The position numbers and the translations under genes were made by a program. DNA of 64,000 nt from Dioscorea cayenensis subsp. rotundata (Eukaryota > Streptophyta > Magnoliopsida > Dioscoreales > Dioscoreaceae): positions 4,251,501 through 4,315,500 of the forward strand of contig NC_052474.1 in assembly GCF_009730915.1 (NCBI RefSeq), given 5' to 3'. The notes under the pieces were generated by a model. It was not told where the DNA came from, ran no database searches, and saw nothing but the letters and a program-made list of their open reading frames with translations. The stretch's first letter is position 1. Each line of letters opens with the position of its first letter. Positions 48,201 to 60,118 of this stretch are shown one piece after another.

Positions 48201-48588
48201 GTTTAATGAGATCAAGCAATATAAAACCGACCAAAAAACCAGAAAAATAAAAAATCAATCATTTAGTGATTTACGATAAAAGATTGTCCACCTAGATTGT
48301 TGAAGTAACAGTTGTCAATGTCCCTGACTCTCACCAGATAGCACAAAAAAGAGGCATCTGGATGCTGATGCTCACCCTTCAGGCAGAACCCTTCAAGAAA
48401 AACATATATGCTTAATCATCAGAGTAAACTCATCAAAACTATATTTCTTTTTTATATGCTTTCCAGGCAGACAAATAAATTAAATAAAAGGGAATATTTA
48501 CCTGCCCAGAGAGGAGAATTAATCTCAGAGAGACTGACATGCATCATCTATCAACTTCCGATTTTTTTTTAGTTACAGAAAGCATTAC
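45240..48588. other. Intergenic region and 3' flank of the PPR gene
   Basis: Less AT-rich than its surroundings beyond about 46,100, and possibly transcribed as PPR 3' UTR or introns, but no exon could be supported. A 25-bp direct repeat (AATGGAATCACGCATGCTGG plus CTTTA) occurs at 47,309 and 47,393. The short frames at 46,227 and 46,912 have no family features. Confidence 0.4.
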
Positions 48589-51500
48589 TCACTCATAAAC
48601 TGGTATATTTTTGTCAATCACAAGAGCCAGATCATATTCTCCATGTTTATAACACATATTGAGCAGCTGTTTCTTTGCCTCATGATCCGGAGTTTTTCCT
48701 CTCTTAAGCATCATGTCGAAGGTTTTGTGAGCCGCCTGCAAACCTTCCTCTTCCAAGAGCATGAAGAGCAATTTGTTATATTTATCATGCTGTGGCATAT
48801 AGCCATGTGAAACCATTTCCTCAAATAGTTTAAATGCAAGATCACTAGCATGACTTTGACAGAGGCAGTCAAGCAATCTATGACATGAAAATTTGCTAGG
48901 GAAAAGCCCTCTCTTCCGCATCATGTGAAAAAGAGATAATGCCTCCATCCCTCTTTGAGCAATAGAATAACCTTTAATAAGTGTATCAAGAGTAACATTA
49001 TCAGCAATGCATCCATCCCTGTTCATCTGGTTAAATAATTCAGTCGCACGATCGATCTCACCAGAATTGATATGGGCGCCCATTAAGATGGTACATGCCA
49101 CTTGGTCAAGGACAATACCAGCTTTGTCCATAGAATCTATGAGGGCATTAACATTGTTTCTCATATTAGCTCGACAAAATCCATTAATCATCCCAGTGTA
49201 AATATGTAAATCTGGAACCAAACCAACAACCGGGAGAAGTTGTATATACTCCCTAGCTAGCTCAATTTTTTCTTTAGTAGTTCCACATTGGATATTTTGA
49301 GTTAGCCTTCCTGATGCAATAGTATTTCGTGATAACAACTTAAAAAGCAAGCACCTTGCTTCCTCCAATTTTACAGCTAAAGAAAGTTTCATTTTTTCAT
49401 GCCTCGAGACATTTCTACATATACCACTGATCACAGCTCCAAATGTGATGAGATCAGGTTGAACCTGGTTCCTCACCATCAATGCAATTAGATCTAGTCC
49501 AAGGCGAACATCCCCTTTCTTAAAGAACTGGTTTATGAGCATTGTATAAAGGACTGTGTCTGGCACAAAACCATCCTCCAGCATCATACGCAGATATTTA
49601 CCAGCTGTTCTAAACATGTTGGTCTTCGTCAGTCCATTAATAAGAGCACTGTAAGCATGGGAACTCAGTTGTATATCGCGATCCACCATCTCATCAAACA
49701 GATATCGAGCATTAACAATCTTTCCCATCTTTGAATAACCATTGATGAGTGTGGTGTAGATCACATCATCTGGCATGACGCCTGCCTCTAGCATCCTGTC
49801 AAAGGTGAGCACAGCTTCCTCCATCCTCCCTGCTTTGCACAAAGATCTTATAATTGAATCATAAACGTCAACAGGAGGCCTAAAACCCTGCTGTATCATC
49901 TCATCAAAAGCTCTCAATGCTAACTCTATGTCTCCACGCTTGCAGTGAGAATTTATAATAATTGAATAAGTAGCCAGATTAGGAAGCACACCTCTCCTTC
50001 TCATATGACATAAAAGAGAGTAAGCATCCTCTATCCTATCCTCCTTGCACAAACATCTTATAAAGAAATTATAATTAGAAATTGAAGGCTCAGATCCATG
50101 CTCAACCATGTTCTCCAATAAGAGATAAGCAATGCTAAACTTACCCCGTGAGCAAACGGCTCCTAACAAAATATGGAGAACCACTTTCATTGGGATTATA
50201 TTGTATCCCGCCATCTCATCAAACAGAAGCTTGACTTCCCGCTGCAACTCCTCATCCGAATCAGAAGTACACAATCTGACAAACCTCGAAGCGTTGATGT
50301 TGCAACCATTCCTGGACAGACCATCCAAAACCTTGCAAATCATCCAAAGCTTATGATCACATGGGAGATTCTTAATCAGCAACCGAAACATAAGGTGATC
50401 AGGGATGATGCCACAGTCAAGCATTTCATCAAACCACTTCTGCACCTCCGACAATCTCTTAGCCTTGCAAAGTGCGGTTATCACTGCAGTATAACAATGC
50501 AGATTTGGTGTCAAACCATAACTCTTCATTGTATCAATAAGTTTCAACGCAAAATCCACATCAGTGTTTTCACAGTACCAGCTGATCATCATATTGAAAG
50601 TAACCACATTTGGCTTCAGGCCACATCCCACCATTTCATGGAACAACTCCCAACCCTCATCAACAGAATTAAGCTTCAGGAATCCATAGATCATTGTATT
50701 ATACAAGTATGCATCTGGCTCACAGCCAATCCTCTCCTTCAACTCCTTAAAAAGATCAAGAGCCAAATTTATCCTTCCTTCCCTGCAATACCCATGAATC
50801 ATCACCGTGCACAGCGTACGATCCAAAAAGAACCCATGCGACTTCATGATCCTACAAACTCGCTCGGCGTCCAACATTCTCTGCCCTTTGCAAAAGCCAT
50901 AGACCAAGGACTTCAACAAACGGAGAGAGGGTCGAATGCCAGCACCAAGCATTACATCAAACAAGAAGCGTGCTTCATTCAAGTAACCCTCGGAGCACAA
51001 CCGAGGAATCAAAACGTGATAAGAGGACTCAGGAGGGAGAACACCAGCTCCGGCCATGCGGATAAACAGGGAGAAAGCGTGCGACAACTGCTCTTTGGCA
51101 CATAATAGCCGAAGTAACGCGCCGTACGAGGCTAAACTCGGCAAAGATTTGAGCTTTATGATGGCATCAAAAAGGGATTGGGCTCGGGGAAGGTCTCGTA
51201 GCTCGCAGTAGCATAGGAGCATTGAGTCAAGAAGGGATGGATCGGAGATGGACAGAGAGGTGAAGGAGAGGAAGACCTGAGACGCCTTGGTGAATTGCCG
51301 TGAGGAAAGGAGGGGGCGGAGGAGGCGGGCAGGGTCCACTGGGAGGCCTAATGAGGAGGCATAGCGGGCAGCGGCGAGAGCGTCAGGAGTGGAGGAGCAT
51401 ATGATGATGCGATCAAGGACGGAGAGGGCGACAGAGGGCAAGCCCCGGCGGAGGAGGGAGGCAAGGAGGTAGAGGCAGTGGCCGCCGTGATTTGGCATGG

Positions 51501-51723
51501 TGGATGGTTCAGGGGCAACAAGAAGAGCGGAGGAGGAGGGGGTTTTGGCAATGCCAAAGGAGGACGGGAAGACATGGAGGGGGCTTGGGTTTCTTTGGTA
51601 GCGCAAGCATTTGATGAAATGCCGAAGAGAGATTCGGTGAGCTCGCACAGATGTGATATGGGCGAGGCTTTTTGGCGGCTGTGAGATGGAAGGCGCGGTA
51701 AGAGGAAATGTATGAAATCTCAT
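48589..51723 (-). CDS. P-class pentatricopeptide repeat (PPR) protein, 1,044 residues
   Basis: PPR proteins bind organellar RNA with one repeat per base and act in RNA processing, stability or translation. A single uninterrupted exon encodes 1,044 residues from the ATG at 51,723; another in-frame ATG lies at 51,777 but adds a Lys/Phe-rich extension. An Arg/Ser-rich N-terminus of about 90 residues suggests an organellar targeting peptide. From about residue 110 onward 35-residue repeats run almost to the end, for example YNTMIYGFLKLNSVDEGWEL, YTTLINGYSKMGKIVNARYL and YSIIINSHCKRGDIELALRA. There is no E, DYW or SMR domain, so it is P-class. It resembles the very long P-type protein At5g62370 in layout, but orthology is not shown. 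Confidence 0.95.
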   Translation of the reverse strand: MRFHTFPLTAPSISQPPKSLAHITSVRAHRISLRHFIKCLRYQRNPSPLHVFPSSFGIAKTPSSSALLVAPEPSTMPNHGGHCLYLLASLLRRGLPSVALSVLDRIIICSSTPDALAAARYASSLGLPVDPARLLRPLLSSRQFTKASQVFLSFTSLSISDPSLLDSMLLCYCELRDLPRAQSLFDAIIKLKSLPSLASYGALLRLLCAKEQLSHAFSLFIRMAGAGVLPPESSYHVLIPRLCSEGYLNEARFLFDVMLGAGIRPSLRLLKSLVYGFCKGQRMLDAERVCRIMKSHGFFLDRTLCTVMIHGYCREGRINLALDLFKELKERIGCEPDAYLYNTMIYGFLKLNSVDEGWELFHEMVGCGLKPNVVTFNMMISWYCENTDVDFALKLIDTMKSYGLTPNLHCYTAVITALCKAKRLSEVQKWFDEMLDCGIIPDHLMFRLLIKNLPCDHKLWMICKVLDGLSRNGCNINASRFVRLCTSDSDEELQREVKLLFDEMAGYNIIPMKVVLHILLGAVCSRGKFSIAYLLLENMVEHGSEPSISNYNFFIRCLCKEDRIEDAYSLLCHMRRRGVLPNLATYSIIINSHCKRGDIELALRAFDEMIQQGFRPPVDVYDSIIRSLCKAGRMEEAVLTFDRMLEAGVMPDDVIYTTLINGYSKMGKIVNARYLFDEMVDRDIQLSSHAYSALINGLTKTNMFRTAGKYLRMMLEDGFVPDTVLYTMLINQFFKKGDVRLGLDLIALMVRNQVQPDLITFGAVISGICRNVSRHEKMKLSLAVKLEEARCLLFKLLSRNTIASGRLTQNIQCGTTKEKIELAREYIQLLPVVGLVPDLHIYTGMINGFCRANMRNNVNALIDSMDKAGIVLDQVACTILMGAHINSGEIDRATELFNQMNRDGCIADNVTLDTLIKGYSIAQRGMEALSLFHMMRKRGLFPSKFSCHRLLDCLCQSHASDLAFKLFEEMVSHGYMPQHDKYNKLLFMLLEEEGLQAAHKTFDMMLKRGKTPDHEAKKQLLNMCYKHGEYDLALVIDKNIPVYE

Positions 51724-52395
51724 GGATAAAATAAGACATTTTTTTTCCTTAAAAAAGAAAACATACTTTGGTTCCAATGGGGTTATATAGGATGATTTAA
51801 ATTAATAAAATTAACATCATTTTCACAAACAACCAGAAGGCACGGTTAGTTACATATCATCTGCAAATCTAGAGTAGTGTAAGAACACTCCACCCATGTT
51901 CATTAAAGCATCCATCCACCAAATGGGCATATGCTAACATTAGTTGACAACTTGAAAACATGTATGACTTTCGCTCCAAAGCTCCAAAATACAAAAGTTA
52001 CAATTGGGTCAATCAATCAATCATCAATGTTGTTACAAAAGTATTGTGTTCGATCAATTAGTGACATTGATCGAACTGTAACGGTTAAACCACTGTGGTC
52101 AAGGTTTGCATCCAAAGAGAGTATCAAAGATGCAGCAACTGAACAAACTTTATGAAGGAACTGCATTTGGGTTTGCACCTGCGCCAAAGAATACATGTGA
52201 GCTCTTCAACAAGAATACTCATCTTCAGCAAAATGTTTATGTGATATGGTTGGAATAGCATAAAAAGACAACAGCAGTAAGTGCCGCAAGTCATTCTAGT
52301 ATGCGTCAGTTAAAAGGTAAAAATTTATCATAGGGTGTCTAGTTCATGAGGGTAAAAGTTCTCACATGGGGAAATGAATATGGAAAGTAATTGGA
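51724..52395. other. Spacer between the ASHH3-like and PPR genes
   Basis: About 670 bp separate the stop of the upstream ASHH3-like gene from the PPR start; both read on the minus strand. It must contain the ASHH3-like 3' UTR and the PPR promoter. No distinct element seen. Confidence 0.5.
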
Positions 52396-55300
52396 TCACA
52401 GAAGGTCCCAATCCTCTTTGGACAGATCAAGAATTGTAATCAGACCTTCCTCGTTGATAATCTGTCAGCAGATTCAAAATGTCAGTTCATTCTGAGATCC
52501 AATTTCAAAACTTTAATCCACAATATCTTCTAACAAACAATGAACATGAACTTTACAGTGTGTTTTCTGGTATAGCTGTTGAATTCTAATATGACGCCAC
52601 CATAGTACCTGCAGCAGTTGAAAATTGAAATTTATGCATTACTAGAAAAAAGGAAAGGTAGTTTGACTAAGCATTTAATAGGTTAGAAAAGCACATTCAC
52701 TACCTTTTAGCACGGCGGCACCATATCCGAATTACTTCCCCAATGCAATTCTGGAAGCTGGTCTTTTTCTTATAAGGAAGAGAAAGATATAAACTTCCTG
52801 CATTAAGGAGGAAAGAAAACAATCTAAAACAAGTCTAGCGAAAATCATAAGCTTTTCCTTTGACAAATATCAAAATATTAGGTCATAAACAAGATGATTT
52901 AAGGCATAATAAGGGTGTATGCTTTACCCATTTCTGGTCTCCCCCCTGGAAAATCCTAATCAAATAAAAGAAATCAAGTAAGTAAACTGGTCTAATAGAG
53001 ACTCAACGAATAATGATGAGAAAGACAAAATTCAGTAGCTAATACACATTTTGAAATTTATAAAGTGTCACAAAAGGGCATTAAAAACCTCTTCGTATGG
53101 TTAGCAACCAATTCTTCATAATACTCAGGTTCTATAATCAAATTTGTCCTTTTCACATATGTAATAAAACTAATCAAGCCAAAAAGGCTACCAACAGCAG
53201 ACACACAGTACTAGGATGCAGACTTCCCAGAAGTCATAATGAATCCTTGTGTACTACGATGTAAGGGTCTCCTATCCTCTACCAGAAATAAAAGCAAACT
53301 AATCAAACCAGATTCAAAAGAGGTTTGGACCGAAGGATTTGAATTTTGTTATGATGAAGAACTCAACACAATTGTAATGGGGCAATGAAGATCATATGAA
53401 GAGAACGAAGGAAGAAAAATGTTAATAAGCAAGATGGTAAAAGAAAATGATAAGATTTTTCTGACTTTGTTACGAAGCATGTAACTTAGTTGTAAGAGGA
53501 AGAACAGTTTCTACAAGATGAGTTGGTTACATTAAATATCCAAATAAGAGCTAGGGAGAGAAGCAAATCTGGTAGAAACAATATAAATTTTCCAGCGTAC
53601 CAAATACACAAAAGGCTCATATAGTAGAATTTTAAAAATGAAAGGCCAAACAGCAGCCTTCAAATTCTTGAAAGACGATAATAAATCAATCTCATTTGAG
53701 GAAAAACTGGTAGAATGAATAATCAATTCCAATCCACAGCCTTGGAGATATTAGCTACTAAATTCCCAATAAAGCTCAGTCATTAGTTCTTCTACTTATA
53801 TTCATTGTTAATTTCCCCGTCAGAATTGTATCATGCTAACAGATAGAGTCAGCCCAGTAACCAACATAACCATGGTCGAATTTCTTGGTCTGCCAGTTCT
53901 CGATTTCCTTAGGTGTTTTTGACTGGTGAAATTTCAGTGATCACATAGAACCCAATTAGAATGTCCTCCGAATATCAGATGCAAGAAAAATGTAAGGAGT
54001 TCCATTTCAATGAATGTGGCTTGAAAAATGACACAATTAAAAAAAAAAAAAATGAAAGCCTATTCTCATGCATCCTTTGAAGTTTGAACTATTTAAACCA
54101 ATGAACTTACATCTTTTCCATAAAGGAGTGCTTGGACAGTGGGTGATGAGGCTGCCATCTCACAAAGGACCAATTGAAGCGCAGCATCTGACTTGCTAGG
54201 CTTGTTACCTAGCTTCTGCCGGCAAGCAGCAGAACCACAAAAGCAATCTTGATCTGCTCCAAACTGCACAAATCTGCAGATCTCATGGAAGCTCATTCTA
54301 AGAAAGAGGAAATGCAGGCTATAAAAAAAAAATTGATACTCAATTGAGAAAACAAAACATAAATCAAAGCCGAATCATAGATTGTGAAAATAAAGGCATG
54401 AAGACAAAGTATTGAGCACATTGACGGGAGCAGATTGATCAGAATAAGTGTGAAAACAGCATACTGGTAATCATAAGTCAGCTCTTCCCCCTTTTTTATG
54501 TCACGAGTTGCAAATATACCAATGCGAGTTTCACCATCAATTGTCCTGAAAATATTTTGAAGGCAAAATAGTATATCAAGAACAAGCAGTGAAGAATTGA
54601 CAAGGGAACAGCAGGATACCAACCATTTCTGCATTTCTGTATTGGGCTGACAGCTATGATTTATATATCTTGATTTGTTTCCCTTATATGTGGCATCAAT
54701 AACCATGTCGCGATTAATCTCACACAAATAAAAGTTGGTCTCACCACGGTGCTTCATTTTCCACAACCTCTCCTCACAAGTTTTGTCATCGATGACTGTC
54801 ACAGGAGAAATTCTATTTCCATAAATAAATATCTGTTCTGAGAATTCAAGCTTAAAATATAATACAAACAATGCTACCTTCACCAACATATTCAATCACA
54901 AAATCCCCTTGCTTAATTTCTTCATCTGCCACTAGTCCTGATCCACATTTTTCTGTCTGCAAAAAACATTAAACCATCATAAGTATGAAAAAAAGAGGAA
55001 TGATATTAGTTAATTCCTTTTGGAAAAGGAAAAGTTTGTGATTGAATGAAAGCATAGAAATTTGGCTTCCAGACCTCTCTCTGGACTGGATTCATCATGG
55101 AAAGTAATAGTAGAACAAATAAATAGATACCTCAACTAATTTCATTTTTTTCACAGGTCGGCTTTGAAATGGTTTGTTGGCACATAAATTACCACAATTA
55201 CAACTCTGGGAGCAACTGGACAAAAGCATTCTGTGAAATTGAAATACAACATGGATCAACAATCAACACTAAGAAAAACAACATTTTAAGTCACAAGAAT

Positions 55301-55787
55301 AGCAACTGCCCACCATTCCAGACATAATTAGCCAAGAAAACACTCACCCACAAAGGCAATCCTTGTCGCAAACTGCAGACTGGGCAGAAGAGGGGCTGCA
55401 AGAGCAAAATATACCATCATCCTCAGCTCGGCGTTTCATCTTCTTGGTGAGGTACAAATCTGAAAAACAAGAAGTTAAATACCAAAGAATTCACATTATC
55501 TGATAAAAAACAACAATAATGATAAAGAAAAAAAATCAATTCAAACAGCAAAGAAAGAAAGATACTGCGCTTTATGAAGGTGTAGGGCGTGGATTTTCGC
55601 TTCTTTAGCCAGTCCGGGAGTTGGAACTCGACGGGATGATGGTCATCGAGTTGCTTGAGCATTTGGTCGAACACTTGGTCGACGCTGCACAGCCCGCCGC
55701 CGATCTACAAGAAAAGGTCCTCCGGATGAGAAAAACGGTGGGCAGCCAGAGAGAAATCGTGGGAGGGAGCATCACCTTCTTCTTCAT
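52396..55787 (-). CDS. ASHH3: SET-domain histone-lysine methyltransferase, ASHH3/ASHH4 type
   Basis: A nuclear protein expected to methylate histone H3 lysines (Ash1/SET2 class). Exons: 55787-55776, 55704-55566, 55459-55348, 55230-55131, 54956-54878, 54795-54624, 54545-54465, 54273-54111, a tentative one at 53922-53871 (or to 53862), then 52945-52928, 52797-52704, 52608-52557 and 52461-52396. All phases join for about 379-382 residues. Order: N-terminal FQLPDWLKKRKSTPYTFIKR, Cys-rich AWS (FCSCSPSSAQSAVCDKDCLC and CSQSCNCGNLC), SET (NKSRYINHSCQPNTEMQKW and GEELTYDYQ), post-SET (CFCGSAAC), then a C-terminal module CIGEVIRIWCRRAK ... ILDLSKEDWDLL that is conserved in ASHH3. The first exon is 12 nt and one late exon 18 nt. 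Start choice and exon 9 are the uncertain points. Confidence 0.88.
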
Positions 55788-56200
55788 GGCTTGGATCAGT
55801 GTGGCGCGTTGGTGCGGCTTCTTCTTGGACTCTCCACTGCCACCAGGGCAATTGGAGATGGAGACTAGTTCCTCGAGTTTGTGGGGCGGGTGCGTGATCA
55901 CAGCAAGCGGATAGCGAGATGCTCGTAACTTTATTCCCCTTTGTTTATCCGATGAAGATATAATAATAACCGATTAAGATGACTACTGAACAATATTATT
56001 CTTTTCAATGATACTATTCTTGTAAGGATATCAAATTAATCGTGATATCTTCAAATGGTTGGCATGGGATAATAAAATTTTTACTCTGAACAATCCCATA
56101 AAAAAGATGTAATAATTTGCTTATGACCACGCCTCTGTTTGGAATTATTGCTGAAGATTGATCACACTTTCCTCTTTTGGATTTCCGCAACTCTTGTAGT
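55788..56200. other. 5' flank of the ASHH3-like gene
   Basis: Upstream of the start codon to about 55,910 the minus strand is GC-rich and open without an ATG (it includes ESKKKPHQRATLIQA), probably the 5' UTR. Beyond that the sequence is AT-rich. Confidence 0.45.
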
Positions 56201-56249
56201 AAAAATACATAAGTGAGAAGAATCGTTTGTTGCTATTAAGAGGAGTATC

Positions 56250-56532
56250 CAATTCTTAGGGCGTTCCAAGCATATGTCACTGGCTAGCTTCTAGTCCACT
56301 TTTTTCGACCCCACCTTAAGAGGAGACTCTCTCTACAGCTAGAGCTTTTCAATATTTTTCTTCTTTTGATATTTCAACCTTCAGTGAACCTTGTTGTTAT
56401 TTGACATATTGTACTCTTCTATCTTTTTATTTGTTTTTCTTGTTATTAGCGGTTGGTTTTTTTTTACTTACCCCTTCAATTTTTAATGAAATTATGGTTT
56501 ATTCATTTTTTTCAAAAAAAAAAAATTTCCCA
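56250..56532 (+). mobile_element. LINE 3' tail
   Basis: Ends CCCCTTCAATTTTTAATGAA, ATTATGGTTTATTCATT, T's, C and A's. This is the same terminus as the other LINE tails. The 5' limit and duplication are not resolved. Confidence 0.55.
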
Positions 56533-57140
56533 ATGATGCACCATCTACGGCATCAACTTTCTGTCTCTCTAATGTCACATCACACTTATAATCATCAATC
56601 AATCGATGTTTTTATTATAACCCTTTTCTCTTTTATCCAATCGAAGCTCCATTACTCTTCATCTTCATTGGCCTCGTCACCAATAACCTCTACCACCCTT
56701 TACCTTTTTTCTGTCATGCCTACACCGGGCATATAGACAGAGGGGTGCAACAAGGGCAAAGGTAGTGGTGGCAGAGGCATAAATGGAGGTGAAGGGCAGG
56801 GGTAGCAAAGGTGCATGGCAAAGTAGATTAGATTAAATAGAAGACAAAAGAAGGCTATGATTAAAAGAAATCGTGGGATGATTATAAGTGTGGCATTGCA
56901 CCCAATATAATAAAAGGAGCTAATGATGTGGATGCCATGCTATTTGAAAGAGCTATTCAGAAACTCATTAAGTAATGTTATACTTGCACAATTGATTTTC
57001 CCAATAGTTCTCCCAAATGAGTTGGCATCCATGTGACCCTCTTTCTCCTAGTGGATGTCAGGTCATCCTCTTTGTCACCACTCAAACAATGGATTGCGAG
57101 CTTCTTCTGTTGTTACATTGCTTTCCTGATGTGGATCTTT
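56533..57140. other. Intergenic, nothing recognised
   Basis: No supported gene; no repeat ends seen. Confidence 0.4.
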
Positions 57141-57219
57141 GCATCATTGTTTTTTTGTCAAGCGAAAAATAATAATTTTATTAGCTAAAAAAACATATTA
57201 CAAAAAGAAACCAAAAAGG

Positions 57220-58070
57220 CAAATTAGGTATGCCTAATAGATTGATGACAAGGGATAGATTATACTCATGTAAGTCTTCTAGGTCTGCTGATTGTGTGTT
57301 TTGTATTAATACCATTGAAAATGTTTCTCATTTATTTTTCAACTGCTCATATTCTCAATATATTTAGTACTGGGTTTTGAAGGGTGAGAATGTGAATAGA
57401 AGACCTTTGGTTTGGTCAAGAAATATCAGCTAGTTTATTAGGAAAGTTAGAGGCAAAACTTTGCTTACAAGGTTAAGGAGAACTGCTATTTTCTGCTTGT
57501 GTGCATATGATGTGGATAGCAAGAAATCATTTGATTTTCCAACATAAACCATATAGTGTGGATGTGGTATTCAAGAAAATTAGGAAGGTTGTGATGTTAA
57601 ATATAATGTTCAGTTCTCTACTTTTTTGGTAATTTGTTGATGGAGAGATGGTACTGATTTTCAGCATAGCTTGGGGGTGGTGAGACTAGGTTTTTTTTTT
57701 TGGGTGGGATTAGCTGATTTGGGAGTGTGTTGGTTTGGGTGATTTTTTTAGTTCTAATTGGTGGACATTTTGTAATGGGAGGGGCAGTTATTTTTTGTTA
57801 GATTTTGGGTGGAGGTCATTCTAACTATGTATAGTTGTGGAATTATTTATTCTCTGATTGGGTGGGGGTGCATCTCCATAGAATGGTTGGATTGAGTGGA
57901 GAGAATGAATTAATGCTATGGTCAACTTTCATAGGGATTACGAATGTCTTGCCTATTAAGAATTTGTGAGTTGGATTTGAGTGTATGTTTTTTTGCTGAT
58001 GTGTCCTACTCTGGTTGGTTGGTTGGATTGTTTCGATCACCCCTTGATAATTTGTGTGTGATCTTTGCAT
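57220..58070 (+). mobile_element. LINE remnant: zinc-knuckle end of ORF2 and downstream
   Basis: From about 57,235 the plus strand reads MTRDRLYSC...DCVFCINTIENVSHLFFNCSYS, the C-x2-C-x(n)-H-x4-C pattern after the reverse transcriptase, then a stop and KGENVNRRPLVWSRN. In another frame WIARNHLIFQHKPYSVDVVF follows, so at least one stop and one frameshift are present. The rest to about 58,070 is non-coding and GT-rich. Confidence 0.6.
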
Positions 58071-58464
58071 CTATTTGATCCTTACTAAACTCAATCTTCC
58101 TTTTTTTAGATAATGTGAGTATTGGATTTATCTATAAGATGATGGAGAATTCAAGTAGATATTTCAAGTAATTGAACTCGGCAAGGATCCAATATTTAGT
58201 TAGGTGTGGTGATTGTGAAGTATGAGCATGCAACGAAATTGGATGAGCTGGTAACCATGTCCAACATGGCAAGTGTGGACCGTCAACTAAGGAAATCATC
58301 AAGGCCCAATCAAGGGTTCTTAAACTCTATGAAATATAAAAATTTTATAATGTAATTACTTTTGGTAATGGGTCATTATATCATTGTTAATGATATGGTG
58401 AGAGAATGTGTGGGACAAGCAGCTAATGAAACAAGAAAAGGGGAAAAGAAAATTATTCCTCACC

Positions 58465-58495
<31 letters not shown>

Positions 58496-60115
58496 TTCCC
58501 TTCCTTTATTTTTTTCTCTCTTCTCCTTCTCTTTCACTAACTTTTTCTTAAAAAAACCCTAAAATAGTCGTTTGATAAACCCTTCTCCCAATGATTGCCA
58601 CAGAGCATGACAATATAGAACCCTTCCTTGTTGGACTTTCCGGAATCACAAATGCTATGGAAATGGCACCCTAACTTGAGGGTGATGAGAATGTTGTGTT
58701 TCTATGTGGTAGAGAGGAGATCAATCACAACAGTCTATAGTGCGATGAGGATAATTTGGTATAAGAAATTGTGGTAAGGCTTGGTGCAAATGTTACAAAT
58801 GCTCGAAATGGTGGTTAAGATTGACATGAAAGGCAGGTTAACAAGGTGTTTATGCTTCATGAATCATTACACAGGTGATGTGATATCTACAAGGAAAACA
58901 AGCATGTGTGACTTGGATGCCATGTTATTTTGAAGAGTTATCACGAAGCATGTTATGTAAGCATAATATTAATTTTATCCATTAAATCACTGTATTTCTT
59001 ACAAATTGTGATATATATTATATATATATCATTGTTAAGTTATCATGCTAGTGATAGAGTAGTTCAAAAATATGTTTGATGATTTTTTTTTTTTACCTTT
59101 TTCTTTTATTTTCAATGCTAAAACACTAAATTCCAGCCAATATAAGCATATTTTAATTTAATATTACCAAACAAAACTCAAGTCTATAAACCTTATATAA
59201 TGAGTTCTAACATGTTATCATGGCAATCAAATAGCAGTTTTTTTTTAAGATAATAGTAATATAAAGTTTTGTAAAAAAGATTTAAAGTTCATATATTAAT
59301 CTTTAAGATCAGAAAAAAAAAAAACATATATATATATATATACTTATTAACTGTTAATTATAATTCTTGATATATTTTATTTATTTTAAACTCAACTGGA
59401 CCTCAAATATGGTATTATACCTAAAAAATAAAATGAGTTCAACTAAAATCTTATCTCAATGGCCTCAAGTTAGCTTAATTGGGCATCTAAGTAAATATAT
59501 ATTTTTAAATTGAAACAAATTAAATTGAACCTAAAATTAATAGAGTAAAAAATAGAGATAATTTTGGAATATTTTTTTTGGTAGTTAGATCACTGGTATT
59601 CTAGAGCTTGCGTGCTCTATATTAATCCGAGTCGAGGGCATGAGGTTATCAAAAGCCTTTTGTAGAGGTATACATTTTCAGTGGGAAATAAAATTCAAAT
59701 TTGAATTACTTGTTTAAGCTGCTCTAAGTCTTTACCACTTCCGCCAACTTAGGTTATTCCAATGATGAAATTAAATTCTTTTATTTTTATTTATCTTTTT
59801 TTTTTTAAATAAAAATGATAAGATTGACCATCCAATAGTGCATAACTTTCCATATTACTTCATAAAAGAGATTTTAATGAAAAACCTCTTGGCCTTTTGT
59901 TATCCGTTTTCTTGTAGTTGTGATTCATACCTATGCACATCCCCTCTTTGTTTTTTAGATGGAGCACTTGTCTTGTATTTGTTAAAAAAAATAGATTTTA
60001 TTTATTTATTTATTTATTTTCTATTTGAAAGTACATCAATGATAAAAAGTAACTTACTTGTTTTTGTCATGCCTATATTTTGACAGACCTCATTCTAGTG
60101 CTATGAGTTAGGCCC
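58071..60115. other. Intergenic, with a CT microsatellite
   Basis: A CT run at 58,468-58,492 and AT microsatellites near 59,010 and 59,327. No supported gene. Confidence 0.45.
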
Positions 60116-60118
60116 GAC

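Noticed and set aside
50173-51105. 310-codon plus-strand frame
   Set aside because: It is the antisense shadow of the PPR coding exon, with no motif and composition explained by the opposite strand.
51724-51777. Earlier in-frame ATG of the PPR protein
   Set aside because: Adds a Lys/Phe-rich stretch over an A-rich tract; the ATG at 51,723 gives a more typical targeting peptide. Not excluded.
55621-55914. 97-codon plus-strand frame over the ASHH3-like first exons
   Set aside because: Starts from TTG and is the antisense of real exons.
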